NCBI GenBank assembly: GCA_964586455.1
Contig: CAZPHV010000004.1
Coordinates: 62,001-126,000 of the forward strand
Length of the DNA stretch: 64,000 bases
Direction: 5' to 3'
DNA from: Aquimonas sp964586455
Lineage (GTDB): Bacteria; Pseudomonadota; Gammaproteobacteria; Xanthomonadales; Xanthomonadaceae
The notes under the pieces were generated by a model. The model had not been told where the DNA came from and did not search any database. It saw nothing but the letters and a program-made list of their open reading frames with translations. The position numbers and the translations under genes were made by a program. Numbering within the stretch: the first letter of the stretch is position 1; every line of letters starts with the position of its first letter. Positions 42,332 through 53,314 of this stretch are shown here, one piece after another.

Positions 42332-44248
42332 ATGCAGCGCAGGGCCAAGGGCAAGATCGTCAGCGCCGCCGAGGCGGTGGCCCTGATCCATGACGGCGAC
42401 ACCGTCGCTACCGGCGGCTTCGTCGGCATCGGCTTCGCCGAGAACCTGGCGATCGCGCTGCAGCGGCGTTTCCGCGAGACGGCCGCGCCCCGTGAGCTCA
42501 CCCTGGTCTACGCAGCCGGGCAGGGCGATGGCCGGCTGCGCGGCCTGAACCATCTGGCCGAGCCGGGCCTGCTGCGCGCGGTGATCGGCGGCCACTGGGG
42601 CCTGGTGCCGGCCCTGCAGAAGCTCGCGCTCGACGGCGCCATCGAGGCCTGGAACCTGCCGCAGGGGGTGATCTCGCACCTGTTCCGCGACATCGCCGCC
42701 GGCCGGCCGGGGCACCTGACCCGGGTGGGCCTCGGCACCTTCGTCGATCCGCGCCACGGCGGCGGCCGGGTCAATGCGCGCAGCACGGCGGAACGCGTCC
42801 GGCTGCTGCCGATCGACGGCGAGGACTACCTGTTCTATCCGGCGTTTCCGATCGACGTGGCGCTGGTCCGCGGCACCACCGCCGACCCCGAGGGCAACAT
42901 CACGTTCGAGCGCGAGGCGCTGACCCTCGAAAGCCTGGCGATTGCTATGGCGGCGCGCAATTCCGGCGGCGTGGTGATCGTGCAGGTCGAGCGCATCGCC
43001 GAAAGCCACAGCCTCAACCCGCGGCAGGTGAAGATCCCGGGCGTGCTGGTCGACTGCGTGGTGCTGGCCGAGCGGGCGGAGCTGCATCCGCAGACCTTCG
43101 CCGAGAGCTACAGCCCGGCCTTCGCCGGCGAGATCCACGTGCCGCTGGAGCGCATCGCGCCGCTGCTGCCGGGCGCGCGCAAGGCGATCGCCCGGCGCGC
43201 GGCGCTGGAGCTGCCGCCGAATGCGGTGGTCAACCTTGGCATCGGCATGCCCGAGGGCGTGGCCGCGGTGGCGGCCGAGGAGGGCGTGCTCGACCTCATC
43301 ACGCTCACCGCCGAGCCCGGCGTGATCGGCGGCATGCCGGCCTCGGGGCTCAATTTCGGCGCGGCGGTGAACGCGCAGGCGATCATCGACCAGCCCTACC
43401 AGTTCGACTTCTACGACGGCGGCGGCCTGGACGTCGCCGTGCTCGGCCTGGCCCAGGCGGATGCCGCTGGCAACGTCAACGTCAGCCGCTTCGGCACGCG
43501 CCTGGCCGGCGCCGGCGGCTTCATCAACATCAGCCAGTCGGCGCGCAGGCTGGTCTTCGTCGGCAGCTTCCTCACCCCTGCCGGCGAGGGCCGTGCGGCC
43601 GCGCGCAAGTTCGTGCAGATGGTCGAGCAGGTCACCTTCAGCGCCGCACAGGCGCGACGCAGGGGCCAGCAGGTGCTGTATGTCACCGAACGCTGCGTGT
43701 TCGAGCTGGGCGAGCGCGGCCTGCGTCTCATCGAACTGGCCCCTGGGCTGGATCTTGAGCGCGACGTGCTGGCGCTGATGGACTTCGCGCCGGCGATCGC
43801 CGAGCCGCTGGTGCCGATGGACGAGGCCCTGTTCGGCGAGGCCGCGCTCGGCCTGCGCCAGCGCCTGCTGGCCCTGCCGCTGCCGGCGCGGCTGCAGCTC
43901 GACGCCGCGCGCGACCTGCTGTTCATCAACTTCGAGCACTACCGCATCGCCCGGCCCGAGGACATCGACGCGGTCGAGCATGCGGTGACGGCCCTGCTGC
44001 AGCCGCTGGGTCGACGCGTGAGCGCGGTGGTCAACTACGACCATTTCGCGATCGCGCCCGAGCTTGAAAGCACCTGGGCCGACATGGTCGGGCGGCTGGA
44101 TGCGCTCTGGTACAGCGACGTGCGTCGCTACACCACGCCGGCCTTCCTGCGCGCCAAGCTCGGGCAGGCGCTGAAGCAGCGCGGGCTGGCGCCACACATC
44201 TACGTCAGCGAGGGTGAGGCCTGGGGCCATCTCGGCGAGGGCGACTGA
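42332..44248 (+). CDS. Acyl-CoA:carboxylate CoA-transferase (YdiF/propionate CoA-transferase type) with C-terminal extension
   Basis: 638 residues from ATG 42332, with AGGGGGA upstream. Residues about 1-520 form the fused alpha and beta CoA-transferase halves: KIVSAAEAVALIHDGDTVAT, GGFVGIGFAENLAIAL, then NLGIGMPEGVAAVAAEEGVL and LTAEPGVIGGMPASGLNFGA (catalytic Glu), INISQSARRLVFVGSFLTPA. It moves CoA between short acyl-CoAs and acids. The last 120 or so residues (from LFINFEHYRIARPEDIDAVE) go beyond the usual 520-530 aa of YdiF/Pct and look like a small alpha-beta domain of unknown role. Confidence 0.9.
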   Translation: MQRRAKGKIVSAAEAVALIHDGDTVATGGFVGIGFAENLAIALQRRFRETAAPRELTLVYAAGQGDGRLRGLNHLAEPGLLRAVIGGHWGLVPALQKLALDGAIEAWNLPQGVISHLFRDIAAGRPGHLTRVGLGTFVDPRHGGGRVNARSTAERVRLLPIDGEDYLFYPAFPIDVALVRGTTADPEGNITFEREALTLESLAIAMAARNSGGVVIVQVERIAESHSLNPRQVKIPGVLVDCVVLAERAELHPQTFAESYSPAFAGEIHVPLERIAPLLPGARKAIARRAALELPPNAVVNLGIGMPEGVAAVAAEEGVLDLITLTAEPGVIGGMPASGLNFGAAVNAQAIIDQPYQFDFYDGGGLDVAVLGLAQADAAGNVNVSRFGTRLAGAGGFINISQSARRLVFVGSFLTPAGEGRAAARKFVQMVEQVTFSAAQARRRGQQVLYVTERCVFELGERGLRLIELAPGLDLERDVLALMDFAPAIAEPLVPMDEALFGEAALGLRQRLLALPLPARLQLDAARDLLFINFEHYRIARPEDIDAVEHAVTALLQPLGRRVSAVVNYDHFAIAPELESTWADMVGRLDALWYSDVRRYTTPAFLRAKLGQALKQRGLAPHIYVSEGEAWGHLGEGD

Positions 44249-44306
44249 AGGCCCGCGGCGCCGCATTTCACATCCGTCTGCAGCGGGCGCGGGCTAGGCT
44301 GCCGCC

Positions 44307-45398
44307 ATGTCCGAGACGTTCAAGCCCATCCACGCCGCGCGCGCAGCGCTGTTCGCCTTGCTGGCAGTCGCCTGTGCCTGCGTGCACGCGCAGGACGCCG
44401 CATCCCCGCCGGCACCCGAGGCCGAGTCGGCGCTTGCGCTCGATACCGTTGAAGTCATCGCCGAAGTCACCGGCCCCGGCCTCTGGGCCCTGCGCCGTGA
44501 TGGCCATGTGGTGTGGGTGCTGGGCGTGCAGTCGCCCCTGCCCAAGCGCTTCCGCTGGGAGTCGCCCGAGCTCGATGCGCGGCTGGCCGAGTCGAGCTTG
44601 CTGATCGCCCCGCCGCGTTTCGATGTCAAGGGCGTGAACCGCTTCAACGCGGTGTTCCTGCTGCCCAGTCTGATCCGCGCGCGCCGCGACCCTGAGGGGC
44701 TGACGCTGGCCGAGCGCGTGCCTCCCGAGCAGCACGCGCGCTGGCTGGTGCTGAAGCAGAAGTACTTTCCGCGCAAGCGCGGCACCGAGAAGTGGCGGCC
44801 GTTGATCGCCGCGCTCGAGCTCTACAGCGAGGCGATGGAGGACGTCGGCCTGAGCTACCGCCGCCAGGTCTGGGACGCGGTCGAGCGCAAGGCGCGGCGC
44901 CAGCGCATCGAGATCGCCCGGCCGGAGCTGGCGATCGAGGCGGGTCGCCCGCGCGAGCTGATCCGCAGCTTCGCCGACAACACCCTGGACGATCTCGAAT
45001 GCTTCGAGCGCACCCTCGATCGTCTGGAGGCCGACCTCGCCGACATGGCCGAGCGCGCCGAAGCCTGGGCGATTGGCGATGTCGCGGCGCTGCGCACGCT
45101 GCCGTTCCGCGACCAGGCCCAGGCCTGTCGTGATGCCTTCCTCAAGGCGCAGTTCGCCGAAGACCGCGGGCTCGACGAGATCCCGCAGCGCCTGCGCGCG
45201 CTGTGGATCGCGTCGGTCGAGTCCGCCTTGGCTGAGAGCGCGAGCAGCGTGGCCGTGCTCGACATCGCCCTGCTGCTCGACCCCGAGCTCGGCATGTTCG
45301 AGGCCCTGCGCGCGCGCGGTATCGAGGTGGTCGAGCCGGATGCTGCGGATGCCCTGGACGATGCGCCATCTGCTGAACTGTCGGCAACCCAGCGTTGA
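44307..45398 (+). CDS. TraB/GumN-like exported protein, copy 1
   Basis: 363 residues with a signal peptide ending near CVHAQ/DAAS (residues 1-29). The body matches TraB/GumN-type proteins: GPGLWALRRDGHVVWVLGVQ stands where the family has GxxLWxVxxGxxxxYLxGT, and LLPSLIRARRDPEGLTLAER follows. The GTxH and GxxH motifs of catalytic TraB/Tiki proteases are not conserved (VQSPLPKRF takes the place of GTxHxxP), so it is probably not a protease. A paralogue lies 72 bases downstream with the same layout. The function is unknown. Confidence 0.72.
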   Translation: MSETFKPIHAARAALFALLAVACACVHAQDAASPPAPEAESALALDTVEVIAEVTGPGLWALRRDGHVVWVLGVQSPLPKRFRWESPELDARLAESSLLIAPPRFDVKGVNRFNAVFLLPSLIRARRDPEGLTLAERVPPEQHARWLVLKQKYFPRKRGTEKWRPLIAALELYSEAMEDVGLSYRRQVWDAVERKARRQRIEIARPELAIEAGRPRELIRSFADNTLDDLECFERTLDRLEADLADMAERAEAWAIGDVAALRTLPFRDQAQACRDAFLKAQFAEDRGLDEIPQRLRALWIASVESALAESASSVAVLDIALLLDPELGMFEALRARGIEVVEPDAADALDDAPSAELSATQR

Positions 45399-45470
45399 TC
45401 CATCGGCGCGCTTAGCGAAGGCCTAACACCTCGCCATCGGCCTGCGGCGTAGAGTGCGCCGCCTTCACAG

Positions 45471-46574
45471 ATGCGAGCGTCCTGCATGCCAAGCCCCGTA
45501 ATCGTTTCCCGCGCGTTGCTGCTCGCTGTGCTCGCGCTCGCCTTGCCGCCTCTGCCGGCACAGGCGCAGGCGCAGCCCGTCGAGGCGCCGGTGGCCGAGG
45601 CGACGCAGATGGAGACGGTCGAAGTGGTCGCCCGCATCAGCGGGCCCGGCCTGTGGGAGGTGCGCAATGGCGAGAACGTGCTGTGGATCCTCGGCACGCA
45701 GTCGCCGCTGCCGCGCCGCTTCGAGTGGGTGTCCGACGAGGTTGACGCGCGGCTGGCCGAGTCCAGCCTGCTGATCGCGCCGCCGAGCGTCGAGTTCGGC
45801 GCGGGCATCGGTCGCTTCCGCGCCCTGACCCTGCTGCCCAGCCTGCTGCGGGCGCGCCGCAACCCCGAGGAGCGGACGCTGGAAGACGTGGTGGGCCCGG
45901 AGCTGTATGCGCGCTGGCTGCCGCTGAAGCAGCGCTATCTGGGTCGCGGTCGCAAGGTCGAAACGTGGCGGCCGCTGTTCGCCGCGATGGAGCTGTGGCA
46001 GGAGGCGATCGACGACGCGCGCATGACCGGCTCGGGCCCAGTCTGGCGCGCGGTGTCGAAGTCGGCGAAGAAGCTCAAGCTGCCGGTCGAGACGCCGCAG
46101 GTGGCGGTCCAGATCGCCGACCCCAAGGCCAGCATCCGCCGCTTCGCGCAGAGTCCGCTCGACGATCTGGAGTGCTTCAGCCGCACGCTCGAACGCCTTG
46201 AAAGCGATATCGACACGATGCGCGAGCGTGCCGAGGCCTGGGCCGTGGGCGATCTGGAAACGCTGCGCGCGCTGCCCTTCAGCGACCAGAACCGCGCCTG
46301 TCAGGACGCCTTCCTGTCAGCCAGCGTCGGCGATCAGAACCGCATCGCCGATGTGCCCGAGCGTCTGCGCGACGCCTGGCTGGCCTCCGCTGACAAGGCG
46401 CTGGCCGAGCATCGATCCAGCGTGGCGGTGATTTCCATCGCCAGCCTGCTGGATCCCGAGAGCGGACTGATGCGCGGGCTGCAGGCGCGTGGCTACGCGG
46501 TGCGGGCGCCAGGCGATCCGGACGCCGGCACTGCCGCTGAAGAGGCGGCGCCCACGGACCCGCAGACGCCTTGA
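45471..46574 (+). CDS. TraB/GumN-like exported protein, copy 2
   Basis: 367 residues from ATG 45471 (ATG 45486 also possible). Signal peptide to about AQAQ. It is a clear tandem paralogue of the preceding gene: the pairs METVEVVARISGPGLWEVRN/LDTVEVIAEVTGPGLWALRR, VLWILGTQSPLPRRFEWVSD/VVWVLGVQSPLPKRFRWESP, LDDLECFSRTLERLE/LDDLECFERTLDRLE and RAEAWAVGDLETLRALPFSD/RAEAWAIGDVAALRTLPFRD align along the whole length. This copy keeps GT in ILGTQSPLP, but not the His of GTxH. Conserved acidic-plus-Cys blocks in both copies suggest a maintained but unknown function. Confidence 0.74.
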   Translation: MRASCMPSPVIVSRALLLAVLALALPPLPAQAQAQPVEAPVAEATQMETVEVVARISGPGLWEVRNGENVLWILGTQSPLPRRFEWVSDEVDARLAESSLLIAPPSVEFGAGIGRFRALTLLPSLLRARRNPEERTLEDVVGPELYARWLPLKQRYLGRGRKVETWRPLFAAMELWQEAIDDARMTGSGPVWRAVSKSAKKLKLPVETPQVAVQIADPKASIRRFAQSPLDDLECFSRTLERLESDIDTMRERAEAWAVGDLETLRALPFSDQNRACQDAFLSASVGDQNRIADVPERLRDAWLASADKALAEHRSSVAVISIASLLDPESGLMRGLQARGYAVRAPGDPDAGTAAEEAAPTDPQTP

Positions 46575-46580
46575 TTCAGC

Positions 46581-47240
46581 TCACTTCGGCGCTGGTGCGG
46601 TGTTCGCCTCGGCCTGCAGCAGGGTCGGCGGATTGCCGCTGTCGATGCGGCGGGCGATGAATACGACCCAGTAGTCGATGTGCTCCGAGCCGGGGTTGCG
46701 CGCATAGCCAACGGCGATTTCGTCCTGCTCGGCGTAGAAGGGATGCTCGGCCAGCAGATGGGTGCGGTGCGGTCGGGAGTCGAGAAAGGCCTGCAGGGCA
46801 TCGGCTGCGGTGGCATAGCCGCCGGACACGGCTTCGACCTGGTTGTGGATGGATCCGGGATAGCTGCTGGGCAGGGTGTAGCCGGCCTGGCGCAGGCGCC
46901 GGTTGGGCGCCATCACGCCATAGATGTGGGTGACCTGGCCACGTTCTGCCATTTCCCTGGCCTTGGCGTCGGCAACCGCGGCGAGCACCGGGTGACAGGT
47001 GAGCCGCATGCGGCGCTGTAGGGGATGATCGCGGATCAATTCGGCCAGCTGCTGCGCCTGCAGGCTGTAGCCGCAGGCTGACGCCGAGCGGTCGGCGAGG
47101 TCGCCTGGTGTCTGCAGGGACGGCCGCGCGCGGAACTCGTGCACATCGGCCACGGCAGGCGCGGCACTGGCGCCCGCCTGCAGCGTGGGCAGGGCCAGCG
47201 ACAGCAGCAGCGTCAGGGTGCGCAGGCGGTTCAGACGCAT
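46581..47240 (-). CDS. Exported CAP-domain (SCP/PR1-like) protein
   Basis: 219 residues from ATG 47240, with GGAG eight bases upstream. Signal peptide about 1-26 (TLTLLLSLALPTLQAGASA). The CAP fold is suggested by LTCHPVLAAVADAKAREMAE, RGQVTHIYGVMAPNRRLRQ, YPGSIHNQVEAVSGGYATAA, ADALQAFLDSRPHRTHLLAE and EIAVGYARNPGSEHIDYWVV. The canonical His/Glu pocket is present in the HxxHxxxL-like SRPHRTHLL and in QVEAVSGG. Bacterial CAP proteins are extracytoplasmic with mostly unknown function. It is convergent with TraB/GumN copy 2 (6 bases apart). Confidence 0.82.
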   Translation of the reverse strand: MRLNRLRTLTLLLSLALPTLQAGASAAPAVADVHEFRARPSLQTPGDLADRSASACGYSLQAQQLAELIRDHPLQRRMRLTCHPVLAAVADAKAREMAERGQVTHIYGVMAPNRRLRQAGYTLPSSYPGSIHNQVEAVSGGYATAADALQAFLDSRPHRTHLLAEHPFYAEQDEIAVGYARNPGSEHIDYWVVFIARRIDSGNPPTLLQAEANTAPAPK

Positions 47241-47310
47241 TGGCAGGCTCCGCAACGGTTGTCGCGAAACCCTACCCGCTCGGGCCGGCGAGGGGAAGCC
47301 AGCGTCGGCG

Positions 47311-48801
47311 CTATTCGCCCTGCGCCAGCGAGTAGCCGCGCTGTTCGCCGAAGCGGTAGAGGTTCTCGGTCTTGACCGGTTCCAGTCCGGCTTCGATCAG
47401 CCGCGCCAGCAGGGCGGGCACCGCGCGTGCGTCCTCGAAGCGGAAGCGCAGGCGCCAGTGGTCGCTGCACCAGGTGTCGGGATGGCCCTGCGGCCACACG
47501 CGGACGCCGCGGTTGGTGATCAGGCTGAGCTTGGATTCGCCGGCTGCGGCCTGCGCGCGTTCGGCCAGTCGCTGCGCCGGGCGGCCGGCCTCGTCCCAGT
47601 GCAGGAACACATCGACGCCCTCGAAGGCCTTCTGCGCGCGGGTGGCGATCGTCTGGGCGATCGGGGCACGGGGCTCGGCGCGCGGGCTGGTCTCGGGATA
47701 GCGCACGGGCGCGAGCCGCGTCGGCTCAGTGCCCAGGCGCGCGATCACCGCGCGGCCGAAGGCGCGGGTGCCGACGCGCTCACGGCTCAGGCCGTCCTGC
47801 CAGAGGTCGGCGGTGTGGACGCCGTCTTCCAGGGTGCGCAGCCAGGCGTTGTGCAGGGCCTCGGCGGCGCGGCTGCGGCCGACATGCTGCAGCAGCATCA
47901 CCGCCGCCAGCAGCAGGCCCGAGGGGTTGGCGATGTCCTTGCCGGCGATGTCCGGCGCCGAGCCGTGCACCGCCTCGAACATCGCCGCGCGCAGCCCCAG
48001 GTTGGCCGAAGGCGCCAGCCCGATCGAGCCGGCCACTTCGGCGGCAACGTCGGAGAGGATGTCGCCGTAGAGGTTGGGCGTGACCACCACGTCGTAGTCC
48101 TGCGGCCGGCTGGCCATGCGCGCGGTGCCGATGTCGATGATCTGGTGCTGGCTGCGGATCTCCGGATAGTCCGCCGCGATCTCATCGAAGACCTGATGGA
48201 ACAGGCCGTCGGTGAGCTTCATGATGTTGTCCTTGCTCATGCTGGTGACGCTGCGGCGGCCGTTGGCGCGGGCGTACTCGAAGGCGTGGCGGACGATGCG
48301 CTCGCAGCCCGGGCGGGTGATCAGCTTCAGGCACTGCACCACCTCGTCGGTCTGGCGGTGCTCGATGCCGGCATAGGTGTCCTCCTCGTTCTCGCGGACG
48401 ATCACCACGTCCATGCCCGGCTGCAGGCTGCGCACATAGGGCGCGTAGGACACGCAGGGCCGCACGTTGGCGTACAGTCCCAGCGTCTTGCGCAGGGTCA
48501 CGTTGACGCTCTTGTAGCCGCCGCCCTGCGGCGTGGTGATCGGGCCTTTCAGCAGCACGCGGTGCTGGTCGATGGCTTCGAATACCTCGGGCCCGAGCCC
48601 GGCGGCGTGGCCGTCGCGATAGGCGGAAAGGCCGACGGTCAGCGGCAGGAAGTTGAGTGAGGGGTCGAGCGCGCGCAGCACGTCCAGCGTGGTGGCCATG
48701 ATCTCGGGGCCGATGCCGTCGCCCTCGGCGACCGCGATGGTCAGCGGAGCGGGGGCGGGCGTTGCGGCGGCGAGGTCGTCGAAGCGGGGCAGGACGGACA
48801 T
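47311..48801 (-). CDS. icd: Isocitrate dehydrogenase (C-terminally extended type)
   Basis: 496 residues from ATG 48801. TCA-cycle beta-decarboxylating dehydrogenase: VAEGDGIGPEIMATTLDVLR, KSVNVTLRKTLGLYANVRPC (substrate-binding Ser/Asn/Arg set), MDVVIVRENEEDTYAGIEHR, SMSKDNIMKLTDGLFHQVFD, VTPNLYGDILSDVAAEVAGS and AVHGSAPDIAGKDIANPSGL. The first 340 or so residues are the core; the last 140 or so (RAPIAQTIATRAQKAFEGVD onward) form an extra domain as in the Thermus thermophilus-type enzyme. Divergent from the winged-helix gene with a shared 30-base intergenic space containing a palindrome, so that regulator probably controls it. Confidence 0.9.
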   Translation of the reverse strand: MSVLPRFDDLAAATPAPAPLTIAVAEGDGIGPEIMATTLDVLRALDPSLNFLPLTVGLSAYRDGHAAGLGPEVFEAIDQHRVLLKGPITTPQGGGYKSVNVTLRKTLGLYANVRPCVSYAPYVRSLQPGMDVVIVRENEEDTYAGIEHRQTDEVVQCLKLITRPGCERIVRHAFEYARANGRRSVTSMSKDNIMKLTDGLFHQVFDEIAADYPEIRSQHQIIDIGTARMASRPQDYDVVVTPNLYGDILSDVAAEVAGSIGLAPSANLGLRAAMFEAVHGSAPDIAGKDIANPSGLLLAAVMLLQHVGRSRAAEALHNAWLRTLEDGVHTADLWQDGLSRERVGTRAFGRAVIARLGTEPTRLAPVRYPETSPRAEPRAPIAQTIATRAQKAFEGVDVFLHWDEAGRPAQRLAERAQAAAGESKLSLITNRGVRVWPQGHPDTWCSDHWRLRFRFEDARAVPALLARLIEAGLEPVKTENLYRFGEQRGYSLAQGE

Positions 48802-48816
48802 TTCGGCACTCCAATA

Positions 48817-48834
48817 CATGAAATACAGTTCATG
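48817..48834. promoter_or_regulatory. Candidate operator palindrome between icd and its divergent regulator
   Basis: CATGAA-ATACAG-TTCATG is a perfect 6-bp inverted repeat with a 6-base spacer. It overlaps the regulator ATG (48832) and lies 15 bases from the icd ATG (48801), a good position for a dimeric winged-helix protein repressing both genes. Confidence 0.5.
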
Positions 48835-49239
48835 AAAAATGCTGCAGTAAAAAACGTGAAGCCCGCGTCGAAGAGCGTTCGGAAAAGCCTGCCCGAGGCG
48901 GCGGGCAAACCGGCGAAGTCGGCGCCTGCTGCAGCGCTGAAGACTGCCGATGAGGTATCGCCCAGCCCCGGCTGGACCTTCCTCAGCAACCACACCCACG
49001 TGCTGGTGGCGCTGGCCGCCGAGCCCGACCTGACCCTGCGCGACATCGCGCAGCGCGTGGGCATCACCGAGCGCGGCGTCATCCGCATCGTCGAGGAGCT
49101 GGAGCAGGCCGGCGTGCTGAGCCGTGAACGCGAGGGCCGGCGCAACCGCTACGCGCTCAATCTCGAGGCCTCGCTGCGGCATCCGCTGGAGCAGCACTGC
49201 CGGATCGGCGAGCTGTTGGATCTGATTCTGCGCAGGTAG
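48832..49239 (+). CDS. Winged helix-turn-helix transcriptional regulator
   Basis: 135 residues from ATG 48832, which has no clear SD sequence. Residues 1-45 are Lys/Ala/Pro-rich and likely disordered. About 50-110 is a winged HTH: NHTHVLVALAAEPDLTLRDI, then AQRVGITERGVIRIVEELEQ (recognition helix) and AGVLSREREGRRNRYALNLE (wing). This resembles MarR/ArsR-like or DUF-type HTH proteins that sense nothing by themselves. No effector domain. It is divergent from icd; a palindrome lies at its start codon, suggesting autoregulation. Confidence 0.82.
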   Translation: MKNAAVKNVKPASKSVRKSLPEAAGKPAKSAPAAALKTADEVSPSPGWTFLSNHTHVLVALAAEPDLTLRDIAQRVGITERGVIRIVEELEQAGVLSREREGRRNRYALNLEASLRHPLEQHCRIGELLDLILRR

Positions 49240-49287
49240 TGCTGCGGAGATGGGCCCGGGCCGAGACGCGCATCAAAGGCCGCAAAC

Positions 49288-49318
49288 GCAGAAGGCCCCG
49301 CGTGGCGGGGCCTTCTGC
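49288..49318. terminator. Bidirectional terminator-type hairpin
   Basis: A perfect 14-bp stem (49288-49301 with 49305-49318) with a GTG loop, between the convergent regulator and typA genes. T-runs on either side are weak. Confidence 0.75.
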
Positions 49319-49340
49319 ATTCACACCGGAGCGTTCGCGA

Positions 49341-51185
<1,845 letters not shown>

Positions 51186-51463
51186 GGGGCACGGCCTGAA
51201 GCGAGCCACGCAAGCGTCGCGGATCGCGGATGGAAAGAAGTGTTCGGGCAGGTCTCGCGCACACTGCGCAGCTGGCACTCGGCCAGGGCAAACGGTTGTG
51301 GGGGAACAACGCGCGCTGGAGAGAAACGGCGACCTGCCGCCCGCGGCCAGTCATCACTGGCGCTTGACGCGGCGCGGCATTATACCGGCCCGCGGCTGAC
51401 AAGCCAGTTGCAGGGCGGCGGGATGGCTTATCCTTTGCGGCTGTCATTCATCGGGAAGCCCCC

Positions 51464-51976
51464 ATGTCCGAGCTGATCGCCCATTTCGACACCTCCAAAG
51501 GCCCGATCCGCGTGCGTCTGCATGCCGACGCCTGCCCCGTCACCGTCGCCAACTTCGTCAACCTGGCCAACCGCGGCTTCTACAACGGCCTGAACTTCCA
51601 CCGCGTGATCGCCGACTTCATGATCCAGGGCGGCTGCCCCGAGGGCAGCGGCCGCGGCGGCCCGGGCTACCGGTTCGAGGACGAGTGCACGCCCAGCCTG
51701 CGCCACGAGCGCGGCGTGCTGTCGATGGCCAATGCCGGCCCCGGCACCAATGGCAGCCAGTTCTTCATCACCCACGTGCCCTGCGGCTGGCTGGACGGCA
51801 AGCACACCGTGTTCGGCAAGGTGCTCGACGACGGCGACCAGAAGGTCGTCGACGCGATCGCCGGCGGTGATGCCCTGAACAGCGTCAGGATCGAAGGCGA
51901 TGCCTCGGCCCTGCTGGCTGCGCAGGCCAAGCGCGTCGCCGAGTGGAACGCCGTGCTGGACGCGCGTCGTCCCTGA
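51464..51976 (+). CDS. Peptidyl-prolyl cis-trans isomerase, cyclophilin type
   Basis: 170 residues, no signal peptide, so cytoplasmic (PpiB-like). Catalytic Arg in LNFHRVIADFMIQGGCPEGS; FFITHV in GPGTNGSQFFITHVPCGWLD, and the WLDGKHTVFGKVLDDGDQKV block are intact. It catalyses proline isomerisation during folding. It is upstream of the antiporter (93 bases). Confidence 0.95.
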   Translation: MSELIAHFDTSKGPIRVRLHADACPVTVANFVNLANRGFYNGLNFHRVIADFMIQGGCPEGSGRGGPGYRFEDECTPSLRHERGVLSMANAGPGTNGSQFFITHVPCGWLDGKHTVFGKVLDDGDQKVVDAIAGGDALNSVRIEGDASALLAAQAKRVAEWNAVLDARRP

Positions 51977-52069
51977 GTCCAGCGCCACGCAACGTCCTCG
52001 ACAGATCCCGGCCCGCCCCGCGCGCCGGGATCTGTCGTTTCAGGCCCCCGCAATGTTCGGAATCCTCTG

Positions 52070-53149
52070 ATGCTCTACCTTACCTTTGCTGCAGGTCTGG
52101 TCCTGCTGATCCTCGGCGCCGACGTACTGGTGCGCGGCGCTTCCAAGCTGGCGCTCAGCTGGGGCATCAGCCCGCTGGTGGTCGGCCTGACCGTGGTCGC
52201 CTTCGGCACCAGCGCGCCGGAGTTCGCGGTGTCCCTGCGCGGTGCGCTCGAAGGCCAGGCCGATATCTCGCTGGGCAATGTGGTCGGCAGCAACATCCTC
52301 AACATCCTGCTGATCCTGGGCGTATCGGCGCTGATCGTGCCGCTGGTGGTCAACCGCCAGATCGTCCGCCAGGAAGTGCCGATCATGGTCGGCGCTTCGA
52401 TCCTGCTGTTCGTCCTGTCGCTGGACGGCACGATCGGTCGCATCGAAGGCGGGCTGATGTTCTTCGGCCTGTTCGCCTATATCGGCCTGCTGTACTGGCA
52501 GAGCCGCCGTCGGCCGGCCGATGAGCTGGACCTGGAACTTCCGCCCGAATCGAACTGGGACCGCCACTGGGCGGTTCAGCTGCTGCTGATCGCCGTGGGC
52601 CTTGGCATGTTGCTGCTCGGCGCGCGCTGGCTGGTGCAGGCCGCGATCGTGTTCGCGCAGTGGCTGGGCGTAAGCGAACTGATCATTGGCCTGACCGTGG
52701 TCGCGGTCGGCACCTCGCTGCCCGAAATCGCGACCTCGATCATCGCCGCCCTGCGCGGACAGCGCGACATGGCCGTTGGCAACATCGTTGGCAGCAACAT
52801 CTTCAACATCCTCGGCGTGGCCGGCCTGACCGCGCTGGTGGCACCCATGGCCCTGCCGGTCTCGCAGGCGCTGATCACCTTCGACATGCAGGTGATGCTG
52901 GCGGCGGCGATCGCCTGCCTGCCGATCCTGTTCTCGGGACACCTGATTGCGCGCTGGGAAGGCGCGATGTTCCTCGGCTACTACTGCGCCTACACCGCTT
53001 TCCTGATCCTCGCCTCTGCCGAGCACGACGCGCTCGACGAGTTCGCCACGGTCATGCAGTGGGTCGTGCTGCCGATCACCGCCGCCACCTTGCTTGCCAT
53101 CACGATGCGCGAGCTGCGCAGGCGGAAGCAGGGGGTTCGGCCGGGGTAG
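52070..53149 (+). CDS. Calcium/sodium antiporter (CaCA family, YrbG-like)
   Basis: 359 residues, about ten transmembrane helices. The two inverted alpha repeats are clear: VVAFGTSAPEFAVSLRGALE with SLGNVVGSNILNILLILGV, and VVAVGTSLPEIATSIIAALR with AVGNIVGSNIFNILGVAGL. These GTS-PE and GNxxGSNxxN signatures carry the cation-binding Glu residues. It exchanges Na+ or H+ for Ca2+ across the inner membrane. A cytosolic loop around RRRPADELDLELPPESNWDR separates the halves. Confidence 0.93.
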   Translation: MLYLTFAAGLVLLILGADVLVRGASKLALSWGISPLVVGLTVVAFGTSAPEFAVSLRGALEGQADISLGNVVGSNILNILLILGVSALIVPLVVNRQIVRQEVPIMVGASILLFVLSLDGTIGRIEGGLMFFGLFAYIGLLYWQSRRRPADELDLELPPESNWDRHWAVQLLLIAVGLGMLLLGARWLVQAAIVFAQWLGVSELIIGLTVVAVGTSLPEIATSIIAALRGQRDMAVGNIVGSNIFNILGVAGLTALVAPMALPVSQALITFDMQVMLAAAIACLPILFSGHLIARWEGAMFLGYYCAYTAFLILASAEHDALDEFATVMQWVVLPITAATLLAITMRELRRRKQGVRPG

Positions 53150-53314
53150 GCCTGCAAGACTCTGCCGCGTGAGCCGGCGATCCTAGTGAAGCCGGCCCTT
53201 TGCGTTGCTCGCAGCACAGCGGCGGGATCGCGGAGCTTTGTGCGACGAGCGGCGGGCGGCATCTCCGTGGCGTCGAGGGCCGGCATGGGATGACTGCGTC
53301 GACATTTCGGTCTC

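Noticed and set aside
42221..44266. 681-codon open frame on the minus strand
   Set aside because: Antisense to the CoA-transferase; no motif.
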